Positions 50,939-60,538 of a stretch of DNA of 64,000 nt are shown here, in pieces (position 1 is the first letter of the stretch; each line of letters begins with the position of its first letter). Source of the stretch: Ornithinibacter aureus (GTDB taxonomy: Bacteria; Actinomycetota; Actinomycetes; Actinomycetales; Dermatophilaceae). The translations under genes and the position numbers were made by a program. The notes under the pieces are model-generated. The model searched no databases. It was not told the DNA's origin and saw only the letters and a list, made by a program, of their open reading frames with translations. The stretch spans positions 2,981,623 through 3,045,622 of the forward strand of contig NZ_VMSB01000001.1 in the NCBI RefSeq assembly GCF_009858245.1, written 5' to 3'.

Positions 50939-52957
50939 ATGACAGACAACGAGTACCCGGAGTTCGTCAAGGGACAGACCCTGACCTCCGATGAGCTGAA
51001 CGAGCTCACCACCCACCTGCGCCACCGGGACCGGCTGGTCGGCCGGATGACCGGGTTCGGCGTCAACTGCGGCCTCGCCGGGAGCACCGCGGGCTCGGTC
51101 ATCACCATCTCGCCGGGGCTGGCCGTCGACCAGCGCGGCGAACCGCTCGTGCTCGACAGCGCCCGCACCATCGACCTCGCCTCCGCCACGCCCGTCGGTG
51201 GCTGGTCCTTCATCGACGGCACCAAGGAGGGGTGGAGCGTCATCCTGCGGGCCACCGACACGGGGGTGCCGCACACGACCTGCACCGAGTCCAGCTGCAA
51301 GGGGCACTCGACCACGCACACGGCAGGGGTCGAACTCGTGCTCGCGGTGGGGCGGGTCACCGGCCCCCGCTTCGACTTCCCCGACGACGCGCTGCGCTCG
51401 ATCACCCCGATCCTGCTGTCGAAGACGTCGCAGCCGCTCACGGCCTACTCGACGTTGCGCGACCAGGTCAGTGGCCTGCTGAAGAACGCGCCGGGCGGGC
51501 CGCTGGTCGACCCGGCGCTCATCACCCTGCTCGACGGCACGAGCATCCCGAGCTCCGACCTCGCCGGGGTCAAGGGCTACAAGGTCGCGTGGCTGAACAT
51601 GGTGCTCTTCGCGACCATGGACCTGCTGCGCTGCCGCGCCCTGCTCGCCACGTCGTGCCAGCGCGACACGACGACACCCGGGGTGGTCGTCGGCCACGTG
51701 ACCCGGGCAGGCAGCGTCGCGACCTTCAGCCACCGCTACCGGCACGCCTGGGAACCGCCGACGGGCCTCACGACCAGCCTGCTCGGTGGTTCGGGTGAGT
51801 CGCCCTGCGCCCCGGTCAAGGACCGGCTCGAGACGATCATCTCGGGCTACGCGCCCCCGACCCCGCCGCCCACCCCGCCGTCGACGGGGGGCGTCATCGT
51901 CGACCCGCCCATCCGGTTCTGCCCGAAGGGCAAGATCGTCATGAGGGGCGACTGCGTCAACGTGCCCTTCCCGGGCGAGATCTTCGAGATCCCGTTCCCG
52001 CCCGAGGACTACTTCACCATCGATCCGGGGATCTACATCAACCCCGACCCCACGCGCTACCTCGTCGACGACCCGTCCATCTTCTACGGCACCGAGCACC
52101 TGAACTTCCTCGACGACGGCGTGCTCCAGGCGGGTGGTCTGCTCGGCTACAAGGGCAACGACGTCGTCGCGACCCTCACCCAGACCATCGCGGACCTCGG
52201 CGTCGAACCGAACGTCTCGGCGATCTCGATGGGGGCGGTCAAGGATGCCGTGGGCGTCGAACCGACGCTGTCGTTCAGCCCGTCCGACGAGGTCCTCGTG
52301 CTCACCGACGCGGCCGGGGTCGCCGTCGGGCTGGCCCGGGTTCCGGCGGTGCGCTCGGTGCGCGAGGCGGGCACGGCCATTCCGGCGGCGAAGGCGGCCG
52401 TGGCCGAGGTGGGGGCGCTCAGCAAGACCGTGGACAGCCAGCTCAAGGGCTTCGAGGGAGCCCTGCGGGAGTTCGACGGAGGCCTGCAGGGGCTCACCAA
52501 GGAGTTCAGCACGCTGCGCGACGGTGCCTTCGACCAGAGCGGCTACGGGGTGCGCATCGGGATGCTCGAGCAGCAGCTGGCTCGAACGGTGGTCTACGGC
52601 GAACGCATCTCCACCCTCGAGGGGCGGATCACCCCGGTCAAGGGGCTCGCCACGGCCACCGGGGTGCGACCCGAGCTGGCGAGCGGGCTGATGCAGTTCT
52701 CGAAGGCAGCGATCGAGGCCATGCGCTCGGTCGACCAGCCCGACAACCGCGCCCTCACCAGGTCGATCGCGGTGGCCGAGAAGGCCCGGGGCGAGCTCGA
52801 CCGCGGCGTCACGGCCGGCGACGTCGACGCGCTCGGCCCGGCCACCCTCCAGGTGCTCGACACGATGCGCACGATGGTGAAGTCGGCCGGCACCGACGCG
52901 GCCCTGGGGGCCCGGCTCGACGAGCAGGTCGCCGCGCTGGAGGGGCTCATCCGGTGA
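50939..52957 (+). CDS. Probable fibre/collar protein of the injection system
   Basis: A 672-residue protein. The N-terminal part, EYPEFVKGQTLTSDELNELT and MTGFGVNCGLAGSTAGSVIT, ISPGLAVDQRGEPLVLDSA, is a recurrent eCIS/phage motif for baseplate-associated or fibre proteins. A CTESSCKGH cysteine pair lies near residue 115. A Pro/Thr linker (about 300-320, APPTPPPTPPSTGG) leads to a Tyr/Asp/Pro segment and then helical, coiled-coil-like C-terminal 250 residues. Its position before the tape-measure gene is where the fibre (Pvc13) sits in PVC loci, but no adenovirus-type shaft repeats are visible. Exact role uncertain. Confidence 0.65.
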   Translation: MTDNEYPEFVKGQTLTSDELNELTTHLRHRDRLVGRMTGFGVNCGLAGSTAGSVITISPGLAVDQRGEPLVLDSARTIDLASATPVGGWSFIDGTKEGWSVILRATDTGVPHTTCTESSCKGHSTTHTAGVELVLAVGRVTGPRFDFPDDALRSITPILLSKTSQPLTAYSTLRDQVSGLLKNAPGGPLVDPALITLLDGTSIPSSDLAGVKGYKVAWLNMVLFATMDLLRCRALLATSCQRDTTTPGVVVGHVTRAGSVATFSHRYRHAWEPPTGLTTSLLGGSGESPCAPVKDRLETIISGYAPPTPPPTPPSTGGVIVDPPIRFCPKGKIVMRGDCVNVPFPGEIFEIPFPPEDYFTIDPGIYINPDPTRYLVDDPSIFYGTEHLNFLDDGVLQAGGLLGYKGNDVVATLTQTIADLGVEPNVSAISMGAVKDAVGVEPTLSFSPSDEVLVLTDAAGVAVGLARVPAVRSVREAGTAIPAAKAAVAEVGALSKTVDSQLKGFEGALREFDGGLQGLTKEFSTLRDGAFDQSGYGVRIGMLEQQLARTVVYGERISTLEGRITPVKGLATATGVRPELASGLMQFSKAAIEAMRSVDQPDNRALTRSIAVAEKARGELDRGVTAGDVDALGPATLQVLDTMRTMVKSAGTDAALGARLDEQVAALEGLIR

Positions 52958-54210
52958 GCGACGTCGTGATCGGGACGCTGCGGCTGCGTGGACCGCACGC
53001 GAGCCGGCTGGCCCGGGTCGCGGCGACGACGCTGCCCGCAGCACTCGACGCGGCGCTCGACGGCTACCCCGACGGCCGGGTGGACGTGGTCTCGGTGCCC
53101 TTCCCGGTGGACGCCGGTCTCGACGACAGCACCCTCGCGGCGTTGTGGGCCGAGGCGATCCGGGCCGCGGTGCACGACACGCTCGCCGAGGGCGCGCGGG
53201 GTCGGGTCTCGACGGCGGAGCCCGACCAGGTCACCGCCCGGAGCTCGCCGACCGCGGCGGATGCCGTTCGCGCGGCGCTGGTGTGGGTGGCGGGTGGTGC
53301 CCGACCGGATGCCGTGCCCCGGCAGGCGTGGAGGGTCGCCGACCCGCTCCTCGTCGACGAGTGCCGTGTGCTTCTCGCCGGCCGCTGGGGCGAGGTCGTC
53401 GGCGCCTTGGCTCGTGTCGTGAGGGAGGGTCGGGCGCCGGTGGTGGCTCGCGCCCCCGAGGACGAGCCGGACCGGGACGGTCTGCGCGGCGCGGAGGGCG
53501 CCGTCACCCCGGCGGAGGTGGACGCGACCGAAGCGGCCGGTGAGGGTGCAGCGCGACCCGGGCACCCGGCATCCGATCCCGTCGGGGACCCCCCGACGTC
53601 GCCGGGCTCGCTCGGGGCACCGGGGGAGAGGGCACGTGCGGCGGCCGACCTCGCGCTGGTGTCGGCCGTGGGCGACCTCGTCGACGAGAGCGGGTCGGCG
53701 GTGATCGACACCGCGCACCTGACGACCGCCGCGGGGCTGGTGCTGCTCTATCCGTGGCTGGCCGATCACTGCCGGTCCGCCGTGGCGCTGCACCCGGGCC
53801 TGCCTGCTGCCCCGGTGCGCGCCGCGGCGCTGGCGCTGCTCGTCAGCGCGCAGGACCCGCCGCGCGACGACCCGCTCGTGCGCCTCCTCGCCGGGAGCCC
53901 AGGGGAGGCCGGGCTCCCCCTGCCGGTCTCGGGCGCGGTGAACCTGCGACGCCGCGACGAGGTCGAGCAGTCGGCGCAGGAGGTGCTGCGGAACTTCGCC
54001 GCGCTGCTGCCCGGGTTCGCGGGGTCGACGGCCGACTTCGTGCGAGCTGAGTGGGTGATGCGCGCCGGGCTGCTCGACGAGCGCTCCGACCACGTGCGGC
54101 TGAGCGCGGCGGCGCGACCGCTCGACGTCGTGCTGGGCGCGCTGCCCTACCCCCTCGGGCTGCTGGCGCTGCCGTGGTCGCGCCCGATCAGCGTGCGGTG
54201 GCAGCGGTGA
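52954..54210 (+). CDS. CIS tape-measure protein (Pvc14-like)
   Basis: A 418-residue protein matching the contractile injection system tape-measure family: VVIGTLRLRGPHASRLARVA at the start, TTAAGLVLLYPWLADHCRSA (about 260-280) and the C-terminal block DFVRAEWVMRAGLLDERSDH, VVLGALPYPLGLLALPWSRP ending ISVRW, which is the most conserved part. It sets particle length. A disordered Glu/Pro/Gly/Ala segment (about 165-230) divides it. The GTG start overlaps the previous stop. Confidence 0.9.
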   Translation: MSDVVIGTLRLRGPHASRLARVAATTLPAALDAALDGYPDGRVDVVSVPFPVDAGLDDSTLAALWAEAIRAAVHDTLAEGARGRVSTAEPDQVTARSSPTAADAVRAALVWVAGGARPDAVPRQAWRVADPLLVDECRVLLAGRWGEVVGALARVVREGRAPVVARAPEDEPDRDGLRGAEGAVTPAEVDATEAAGEGAARPGHPASDPVGDPPTSPGSLGAPGERARAAADLALVSAVGDLVDESGSAVIDTAHLTTAAGLVLLYPWLADHCRSAVALHPGLPAAPVRAAALALLVSAQDPPRDDPLVRLLAGSPGEAGLPLPVSGAVNLRRRDEVEQSAQEVLRNFAALLPGFAGSTADFVRAEWVMRAGLLDERSDHVRLSAAARPLDVVLGALPYPLGLLALPWSRPISVRWQR

Positions 54211-55562
54211 GCACCCGCCCGACGGTCGCCACCCCGGTGGCCGAACTCGGTGCAGCGCTGGAGATGCTCGATGCCGTCATCCGGGTCCGGGCCGAGGAGC
54301 GCAGGGGTGGCCCGGCCGGGCGCCCGCTGGCGCCCTCGCTGGTCGAGGGCAGCGGCGGGCTGGAGGGGGCAGCGGCTGCGGACGAGGGCATCCCCCCGCT
54401 CGAGCGGTACGACGGCGGTGGCCCGCTCGCCGCGACGATCGCCATGGCCGGGCTCGGGCCGGCCGAGGCCCTCGTGCTGGTCGCGGCGGTGGCCCCGTTC
54501 GTCGACGAGCGCTTCGCGGCCGCGTACGCCACGCTCACCGACCGGCCCGGGGTCACCGGCCTCACCGGCGAGGTCGCCCGCACCCTCGCGGCCCGCACCC
54601 TGGCGGGCCGGCTCGACGTGACCGCCCTGCTCAGCGAGGCCGGCACCCTGCGCGCCACCGGCCTGCTCACCCTCGACCCACCCGACGACCTCAGCGGCAC
54701 GCTGGCGCCCGACCCGCCACTGCTCGCCTGGCTGCTCGGGCAGCCGCCACCACCGCCACGGGTGTCCTCGGGGTTCCCGGCCCGCCCGCTCACGACGGTG
54801 CACACCCTCGCCGATGTCGTCCTGCCGGCACGGGCCCGCGCCAAGGTCGCCGACATCGAGCGACGCATCGCCCACCGCGAACGCGTCGTGCACACCTGGG
54901 GTTTCGGGCGGCACCACGACAACGTCGGCGGGTTGCTCGCCCTGCTGCACGGGCCGCCGGGCACGGGCAAGTCGATGACGGCCGCGGCGATCGCGGCCTC
55001 GGCGGGCCTGACCGCCTACGTCATCGACCTGTCGGCCCTGGTGTCGAAGTACATCGGCGAGACCGAGAAGGCCCTGGCCGCCGTCTTCGAACGGGCCGAG
55101 CGTGAGCGCTGCATCCTCGTGTTCGACGAGGCCGACGCGATCTTCGGCCAGCGCACCGAGGTCTCCGACGCGCACGACCGGTACGCGAACCAGGAGGTCT
55201 CCTACCTGCTCTCGCGGATCGAGACCCACCAGGGGGTCGTCATCCTCACGACCAACCTGCTCGGCAACATCGACCCCGCGTTCCAGCGCCGCATCCACGT
55301 GATGGTCGAGTTCCCTGCCCCCGGAGCCCCCGAGCGTGAGCAGCTCTGGCGGCGGGCGCTGCCTCCCGACCTGCCCGTCGCCGACGACCTCGACGTCGTG
55401 GCGCTCGCGGAGCGCTTCGCGATCACCGGGGCCGAGGTGCGCGACGCCGCCGTGGATGCCGCGTACCTCGCCGCGGCCGGCGACGGGGTCGTCACCCAGG
55501 ACCTTCTCGTGACGGCGATCCGTCGGCAGTACGAGAAGGCGGGTCGAGCGGCCCCACCGTGA
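54207..55562 (+). CDS. eCIS AAA+ ATPase (Pvc15-like)
   Basis: A 451-residue AAA+ protein: helical N-domain (about 1-190), Walker A HGPPGTGKSMTAA (about 250), sensor SKYIGETEKALAAVFERAER, Walker B CILVFDEADAIFGQR, sensor 1 VILTTNLLGNIDPAFQRRI with the arginine finger, and a C-terminal lid (FAITGAEVRDAAVDAAYLAA). In eCIS this ATPase is needed for cargo loading or particle assembly. The GTG at 54207 overlaps the tape-measure stop. Confidence 0.95.
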   Translation: MSTRPTVATPVAELGAALEMLDAVIRVRAEERRGGPAGRPLAPSLVEGSGGLEGAAAADEGIPPLERYDGGGPLAATIAMAGLGPAEALVLVAAVAPFVDERFAAAYATLTDRPGVTGLTGEVARTLAARTLAGRLDVTALLSEAGTLRATGLLTLDPPDDLSGTLAPDPPLLAWLLGQPPPPPRVSSGFPARPLTTVHTLADVVLPARARAKVADIERRIAHRERVVHTWGFGRHHDNVGGLLALLHGPPGTGKSMTAAAIAASAGLTAYVIDLSALVSKYIGETEKALAAVFERAERERCILVFDEADAIFGQRTEVSDAHDRYANQEVSYLLSRIETHQGVVILTTNLLGNIDPAFQRRIHVMVEFPAPGAPEREQLWRRALPPDLPVADDLDVVALAERFAITGAEVRDAAVDAAYLAAAGDGVVTQDLLVTAIRRQYEKAGRAAPP

Positions 55563-58500
55563 CGGCCGTCGCGAGCCGCGCGCCGGTGGCTGCGGGGCGG
55601 GCCGCGGCGTCCGGGCCCGAGGCCGCCGAGCGCTCGGCGGCCGTGCTCGGCCCGCTCGGGGTGACTGCCGAGCGGGCGCCGGTGCTCGACCGCGTGCCGG
55701 AACCCGTCTCCGACGATCCCGTGGTGATGCTCGGCGGCCAACTCGCCGGGGGGCTGGAGGCGGTCGCGGCCCGGTGGGGTCCGGGCGGTGGCTCGGTGGT
55801 GCTCTCGGGGCGGCGGGCCTTCCTCGACGTCACGGGCAGCGCCGGGTTCGGCCCGGACGGGGTGCTCGACGGGCGGGTCGAGCTGCGCGCCGACCTCCAG
55901 GTGCTGGGGCTGCCGCTCGGGTCCGCGACGTGGGTGGTGCACGGGTGGGAGCCCTCGGCGGAGCTCGCGCTGCCCACGGCCGAGATCCGCGGCACGGTGC
56001 TGCGGGTGGACCTGGCGGCGCTGCCACCGGAGGTGACGCTCACGGCATCCGCGGGTATCGCCGCGACGACGATCGAGGGTGGCGTGGCGCTGGAGCTTCC
56101 GGGTGACGCCGTCCCCCTCGGTGAGCCGATCAGCCCGCGCATCGCCGAGCTCTACCGCGGCCTGCTCGGGGTCGACCTGTCGTCGCTCGTCGGGACCGGC
56201 GAGGCGGCTCTGCTCGACAGGGAGATCCCGCCGGCCGGTGGTGTGGGTGCGGCGGTGCCGGTGGTCGACCCACCCGTGCCGGGGGCGGCCGCGGATGCCG
56301 GCGGTGCCGGGGCTGGTGGGGGCGCGGCGAGCGCCGGTGAGGCGGCAGCGGGAGGTGCGCCGACGGCATCCGACGTCGGGGTGCCGGGAACGCAGGATGG
56401 TGCTGCGGGCGAGGGGGTGGGTGAGTCCGCGGGCGAGGCGGTCGCCCCCGAGGCGGTGGCCGCCGAGCCGGGCGCCGGCGCCGAGGGTGGTGGGGCAGCG
56501 CCCATTGCCCCGGTGCTCATGCCGGAGGCACCCACGGCACCCGGCCCCGCGGCGGCCGCTCGTGCGGGTGCGGTCGCGGGCGGTGCCGGTGGGGCGGCGC
56601 GGGCGGCGCGGGAGCTGCCGAGTGCCGATCAGAACACCGCCGACGCGCGTGGGGCGGTGACCGAGCCGGTCGCCGAGACCGCCGCCCGGGCGCGTGAGGA
56701 GCTGGCGGCCGAGCTGGGGGAGCGACCCGCGCCCAGCCCGGAGATCGTCGAGCTCGTCCAGCGGATCCGCGACGCGATCAGGAACAACCGGCCCGAGGAC
56801 GAGGACCAGCTCCTGGCGACCGACCCGACCCAGGAGGCGCAGTCCGCGGGAGAAATCGTCTCGGGCACGGTCGATGCGCAGGTCAGCGAGGCGAGCGGGG
56901 AGTACGACGCGATGTCGACTCCGCCCGCGGGGAGTCCGGCGCTGTCGCCGACCCCCGTGGCGACCCCGCCAGCGGCGAGCGCCGGGATGGGGGTCGACGC
57001 CGCGAGCGCGGCGCCGGACCCCCTGCCGCCGCAGAACACGTCGCTGGATGCCGACGTCGCGGCGACCGACCAGCGGATCGCCGACGCGGGGATGGAGACC
57101 CGGGTGACCGCTGAGATCCCGGACGGTCCGTTCGGCGACGCCCGCGCGGCCCGCGGTGAGCTGGGGGAGCTCGCCCAGCGCACTCCTGCGGAGATCGCGG
57201 CCGAGGAGCAGGTCGCCATCGACAGCGCACAGGCCGACATGGCGCGGCTGCAGCAGGAGGCGGTCGCGGCGCTGCGCGCGGCCCGCACCGGCACCATCGG
57301 GGGCGTCGCCGAACGCCAGGAGGGGATGACCGGGCAGGAGGAGGTGACCCGCGAGAACGTCTCGCAGCGGGCGCAGGCCATCTACGACGCGGCCCAACGC
57401 CAGGTGACCGGGCTGCTCACCCCGCTCGGGCGCACCGCGATGGGGCGGTGGGAGGCCGGGCTGGCGCGGCACTCGCGTGAGTTCCACGACTGCCTGGACC
57501 GGGTGCAGCGCTGGATCGAGGAGCGGCACAGCGGGGTGGTCGGGACGATCGTCGCGGTCGGCGACTACATCGCGGGCCTGCCGTCGTGGGTCACCGACGA
57601 GTACAACCGGGCCGAGAACCAGTTCGGCAACGACATCGGCGAGCTGCTGCTCGACATCTCCAGCGAGGTCAACGGGGTGATCGCGGCGGCGCAGGCGATC
57701 ATCGTGCGCGCCCGCACCGACATCGGGGCGCTGTTCGACCAGATGGAGGCGGAGTTCCCCGAGTTCGCGGCGGCCGAGAGGGCCCGGTTCGAGGGTCTGC
57801 TCGACGGGTTGTCGCAGCAGGCGACCGCGGCACAGACGAGCTTCGTGCGCGAGGTGTCGCGGGCGGCGGTGACGGCGGTCAACGAGGCGCACGCGGCGGT
57901 GGAGGCGCGCCGGCTCGAGGCCGGCGGGCTCATCGGGGCGGTGGTGCGAGCCATCGAGGAGTTCATCGAGGACCCGGCGCGGGCGATCATCAACGGGCTG
58001 CTGCGCCTGGTCAACATCCCCCCGGCGGCCTTCTGGGCGCTCATCGCCCAGATCGAGTCGGTCGTCGCCGACATCGCCGCCAACCCCGAGGGGTTCCTCA
58101 ACAACCTCGTCGCCGGGGTCAAGCAGGGGTTCTCACAGTTCTTCGACAACTTCGGCACGCACCTGCTGGGGGCGTTCTGGCGGTGGCTCTTCTCGGGGCT
58201 GAAGACGCCGATCCCGATGCCGACGAGCTTCGACGCCCCCGCGCTGTTCAGCTTCGCCCTCCAGCTCATGGGGATCACCTGGCCCAACGTGCGCGAGATC
58301 CTCGTGCGGCACCTGGGCCCGACCGCGGTCGACGTGATCGAGGCCGCGTGGGAACTGATCTCGGTGCTCGTCGCCCGGGGGCCTGAAGGGTTGGTCGACC
58401 TCGTCAAGGAGCAGCTGGCCCCGGAGAACATCGTCGGGATGATCCTCGACGCGGCGATCGAGTACCTCGTCGAGACCCTCGTCGTGCAGGCCGCGCAGTA

Positions 58501-60538
58501 CATCTTCAGTCTGCTCAACCCGGCCGGTGCGGTGGCCCAGGCGGTGCGGCTGATCTACGTCGTGTGTTCGTGGATCTTCCGCAACGCGGCCCGCATCTTC
58601 GCCTTCGTGCAGGCCGTCGTGGTCGGGATCGCCAACGTCATCTCCGGCAACATCAGCGGCCTCGCCGGGGTGGTCGAGCGGGCGCTGGCGTCGATGATGG
58701 TCGTCGCGATCGACTTCATCGCGGGGCTGCTGAGCCTGGGTGCTCTGCCCGACGAGGTGGCCGCGGTCATCGTGCGGATGCAGACCTACGTGCTCGGCAT
58801 CGTCGAGCGGATCGTCGTCTTCCTCGTCACCCGGGCGCGGGCCCTGCTGGCGCGGCTCGGCCTCGGGTCGGAGAACCCCGAGGACGGGGGCGAGGGCAAC
58901 GAGGACGACGAGCTCGGCACCACGGTGCGCTTCTCCGCCGGTGGTGAGAGCCACCGGGTGTTCTTCCAGGTGAGCGGGGACGAGGCGACGCTCATGCTCG
59001 CGTCGACCCCGGCGCCCATCGAGGTCAAGATCGCCGAGTGGCGGGGGATGCTGAGCTCCGGGCAACCGGCCGACGAGGCAGCGCGCGCCGAGGCCACGAC
59101 CACCCTCGGCAACCTCGAGTCGGTGGCGAACGAGGCCAACGCCGACGGCGACCGGCTCGCCCGGCTTTTCCTCGAGGCCGCCCGCAGCGAGGACGACGAC
59201 ATCGAGCCCCCGTCGGACAACGACCTGGAGAACCGGGAGCGGGCCATCGCCGGAATGCTGGACCGCCTCTTCACCCTCTTCGGGCAGCAGGACCAGGCCG
59301 CGATCGTCGAGGCCGTGCGGGGTGCGCTTCCCGGGCACGTGGCGGCGCGCGTCACCTCGGCGCGGGCCTCGTTCGACGACGACCTCGCGCGCAGCACCTA
59401 CCTGCCGCTGGGCGCGGACGTGCCCGCTCCCGTCTGGACGGGGGATGCCGTGGCGTCCGCTGCCTCGGCCGCCGCGGCATCCGTGGCGAACCAGCCCGAC
59501 GTGCACCTGGCTCTCGTGCCGTACTTCCGCGACGGCAACCGACCCCCGACATCGGCGGCGACCGGTGCGTTCGCCGACTGGGCCCTCGTGCGGCGCGGGA
59601 CGTCCCACGGGGTGGGTCAGCGGGTCACCGGGGCCTACGGCGAGGCGTTCGTGGCGGCCCTGAGGGCCGCGGTTCCGAGTGACCTCGACCCCATCGACAC
59701 GCAGGTCCGGCAGGCCATCACGACGGTGTCCTGGTCACCCACCGCGGTCGGCTTCGGTCGGCTCAGCGGGTTGCCCCACCAGGCCGGCGATGCGGACCCG
59801 CCGCTCGTCACCGCGACTGCGGGCGGGCTGCTGCCCTTCCTGCGGGGCATGTCCGGTTCGGGCGATTACGGCGGGTACCGCTGGCCGCGGCTGCGCTGGG
59901 CGTGGGGCCACCGCCCGAGCCGCAACCACCTCAAGGACGGCTTCCGTGCGCTGAGCGCGGGGACCCACGAGTGGATCCCGACGAGCATGATCCCCGAGGT
60001 GGTCGAGCGGGCCATCGCCGCGCGGGGCATGGCCCCGAGCGGGGTGCGCGAGGGCCTGCAGTGGATCAACCTGTTCCACCACCTGCGCACCGACACCCGC
60101 CGGGTCTACTACCGGGTACAGAACCCACCCGTGTACGCACCCGGCCGCCCACCCCTGTACGCCGCTGGTGCGGGGCTGCACTCAGGGGCGGCCTATCGAG
60201 ACGAGACGGGCAACCGAGGGGCCGGGCTGATGGGTCAGCAGGGGTTCCACGACGCACTGCGCGATGAGTTCCGGCGCTATCCGCTGACGACGCCGACGAA
60301 CTACATCCAGTCGCTGCTGTGGGTCGTCGCCGACCAGATCTGGGACGGGCAGCTCGCGTCCACCGCCGTGCCCGAACCGGTCTGGGACCAGCCCATCGGA
60401 TACTGGTTCCGCCTCGTCGGGGGCGCGGCACGCGTCAGCTCGATCACCCTGCGGGATCTCGCAGCCCTCCAGGAGGCCAACATCGTGCAGATCGACAACG
60501 ACTTCACCAATGCCCGCAACCGGCTCGACGAGACGTAG
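55559..60538 (+). CDS. 1659-residue multidomain protein, candidate cargo/effector of the injection system
   Basis: The longest gene of the cluster, coupled to the ATPase by a GTGA overlap. Layout: beta-rich N-terminal domain (about 55-225; VVLSGRRAFLDVTGSAGF, VDLAALPPEVTLTASAG); Ala/Gly/Pro/Glu-rich linker (about 225-400); helical region (about 400-800; EFHDCLDRVQRWIEERHSGV, ALFDQMEAEFPEFAAAERAR); a hydrophobic helical core (about 800-1100; QAVRLIYVVCSWIFRNAARI, AFVQAVVVGIANVISGN, ERIVVFLVTRARALLARLG); an acidic break; and a C-terminal 540 residues including RWAWGHRPSRNHLKDGFRAL and SAGTHEWIPTSMIPEVVERA (about 1437-1475). No known enzyme motif is certain. Size, position last in the operon and modular structure suggest a loaded toxin or translocated protein. 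Confidence 0.8.
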   Translation: MTAVASRAPVAAGRAAASGPEAAERSAAVLGPLGVTAERAPVLDRVPEPVSDDPVVMLGGQLAGGLEAVAARWGPGGGSVVLSGRRAFLDVTGSAGFGPDGVLDGRVELRADLQVLGLPLGSATWVVHGWEPSAELALPTAEIRGTVLRVDLAALPPEVTLTASAGIAATTIEGGVALELPGDAVPLGEPISPRIAELYRGLLGVDLSSLVGTGEAALLDREIPPAGGVGAAVPVVDPPVPGAAADAGGAGAGGGAASAGEAAAGGAPTASDVGVPGTQDGAAGEGVGESAGEAVAPEAVAAEPGAGAEGGGAAPIAPVLMPEAPTAPGPAAAARAGAVAGGAGGAARAARELPSADQNTADARGAVTEPVAETAARAREELAAELGERPAPSPEIVELVQRIRDAIRNNRPEDEDQLLATDPTQEAQSAGEIVSGTVDAQVSEASGEYDAMSTPPAGSPALSPTPVATPPAASAGMGVDAASAAPDPLPPQNTSLDADVAATDQRIADAGMETRVTAEIPDGPFGDARAARGELGELAQRTPAEIAAEEQVAIDSAQADMARLQQEAVAALRAARTGTIGGVAERQEGMTGQEEVTRENVSQRAQAIYDAAQRQVTGLLTPLGRTAMGRWEAGLARHSREFHDCLDRVQRWIEERHSGVVGTIVAVGDYIAGLPSWVTDEYNRAENQFGNDIGELLLDISSEVNGVIAAAQAIIVRARTDIGALFDQMEAEFPEFAAAERARFEGLLDGLSQQATAAQTSFVREVSRAAVTAVNEAHAAVEARRLEAGGLIGAVVRAIEEFIEDPARAIINGLLRLVNIPPAAFWALIAQIESVVADIAANPEGFLNNLVAGVKQGFSQFFDNFGTHLLGAFWRWLFSGLKTPIPMPTSFDAPALFSFALQLMGITWPNVREILVRHLGPTAVDVIEAAWELISVLVARGPEGLVDLVKEQLAPENIVGMILDAAIEYLVETLVVQAAQYIFSLLNPAGAVAQAVRLIYVVCSWIFRNAARIFAFVQAVVVGIANVISGNISGLAGVVERALASMMVVAIDFIAGLLSLGALPDEVAAVIVRMQTYVLGIVERIVVFLVTRARALLARLGLGSENPEDGGEGNEDDELGTTVRFSAGGESHRVFFQVSGDEATLMLASTPAPIEVKIAEWRGMLSSGQPADEAARAEATTTLGNLESVANEANADGDRLARLFLEAARSEDDDIEPPSDNDLENRERAIAGMLDRLFTLFGQQDQAAIVEAVRGALPGHVAARVTSARASFDDDLARSTYLPLGADVPAPVWTGDAVASAASAAAASVANQPDVHLALVPYFRDGNRPPTSAATGAFADWALVRRGTSHGVGQRVTGAYGEAFVAALRAAVPSDLDPIDTQVRQAITTVSWSPTAVGFGRLSGLPHQAGDADPPLVTATAGGLLPFLRGMSGSGDYGGYRWPRLRWAWGHRPSRNHLKDGFRALSAGTHEWIPTSMIPEVVERAIAARGMAPSGVREGLQWINLFHHLRTDTRRVYYRVQNPPVYAPGRPPLYAAGAGLHSGAAYRDETGNRGAGLMGQQGFHDALRDEFRRYPLTTPTNYIQSLLWVVADQIWDGQLASTAVPEPVWDQPIGYWFRLVGGAARVSSITLRDLAALQEANIVQIDNDFTNARNRLDET

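Noticed and set aside
37373-60538. Prophage or type VI secretion system
   Set aside because: No capsid, portal, terminase, integrase or lysis genes are present, and none of the T6SS membrane components (TssJ/L/M-like). DUF4255, DUF5908-like, CIS tape-measure and AAA+ genes are the eCIS set.
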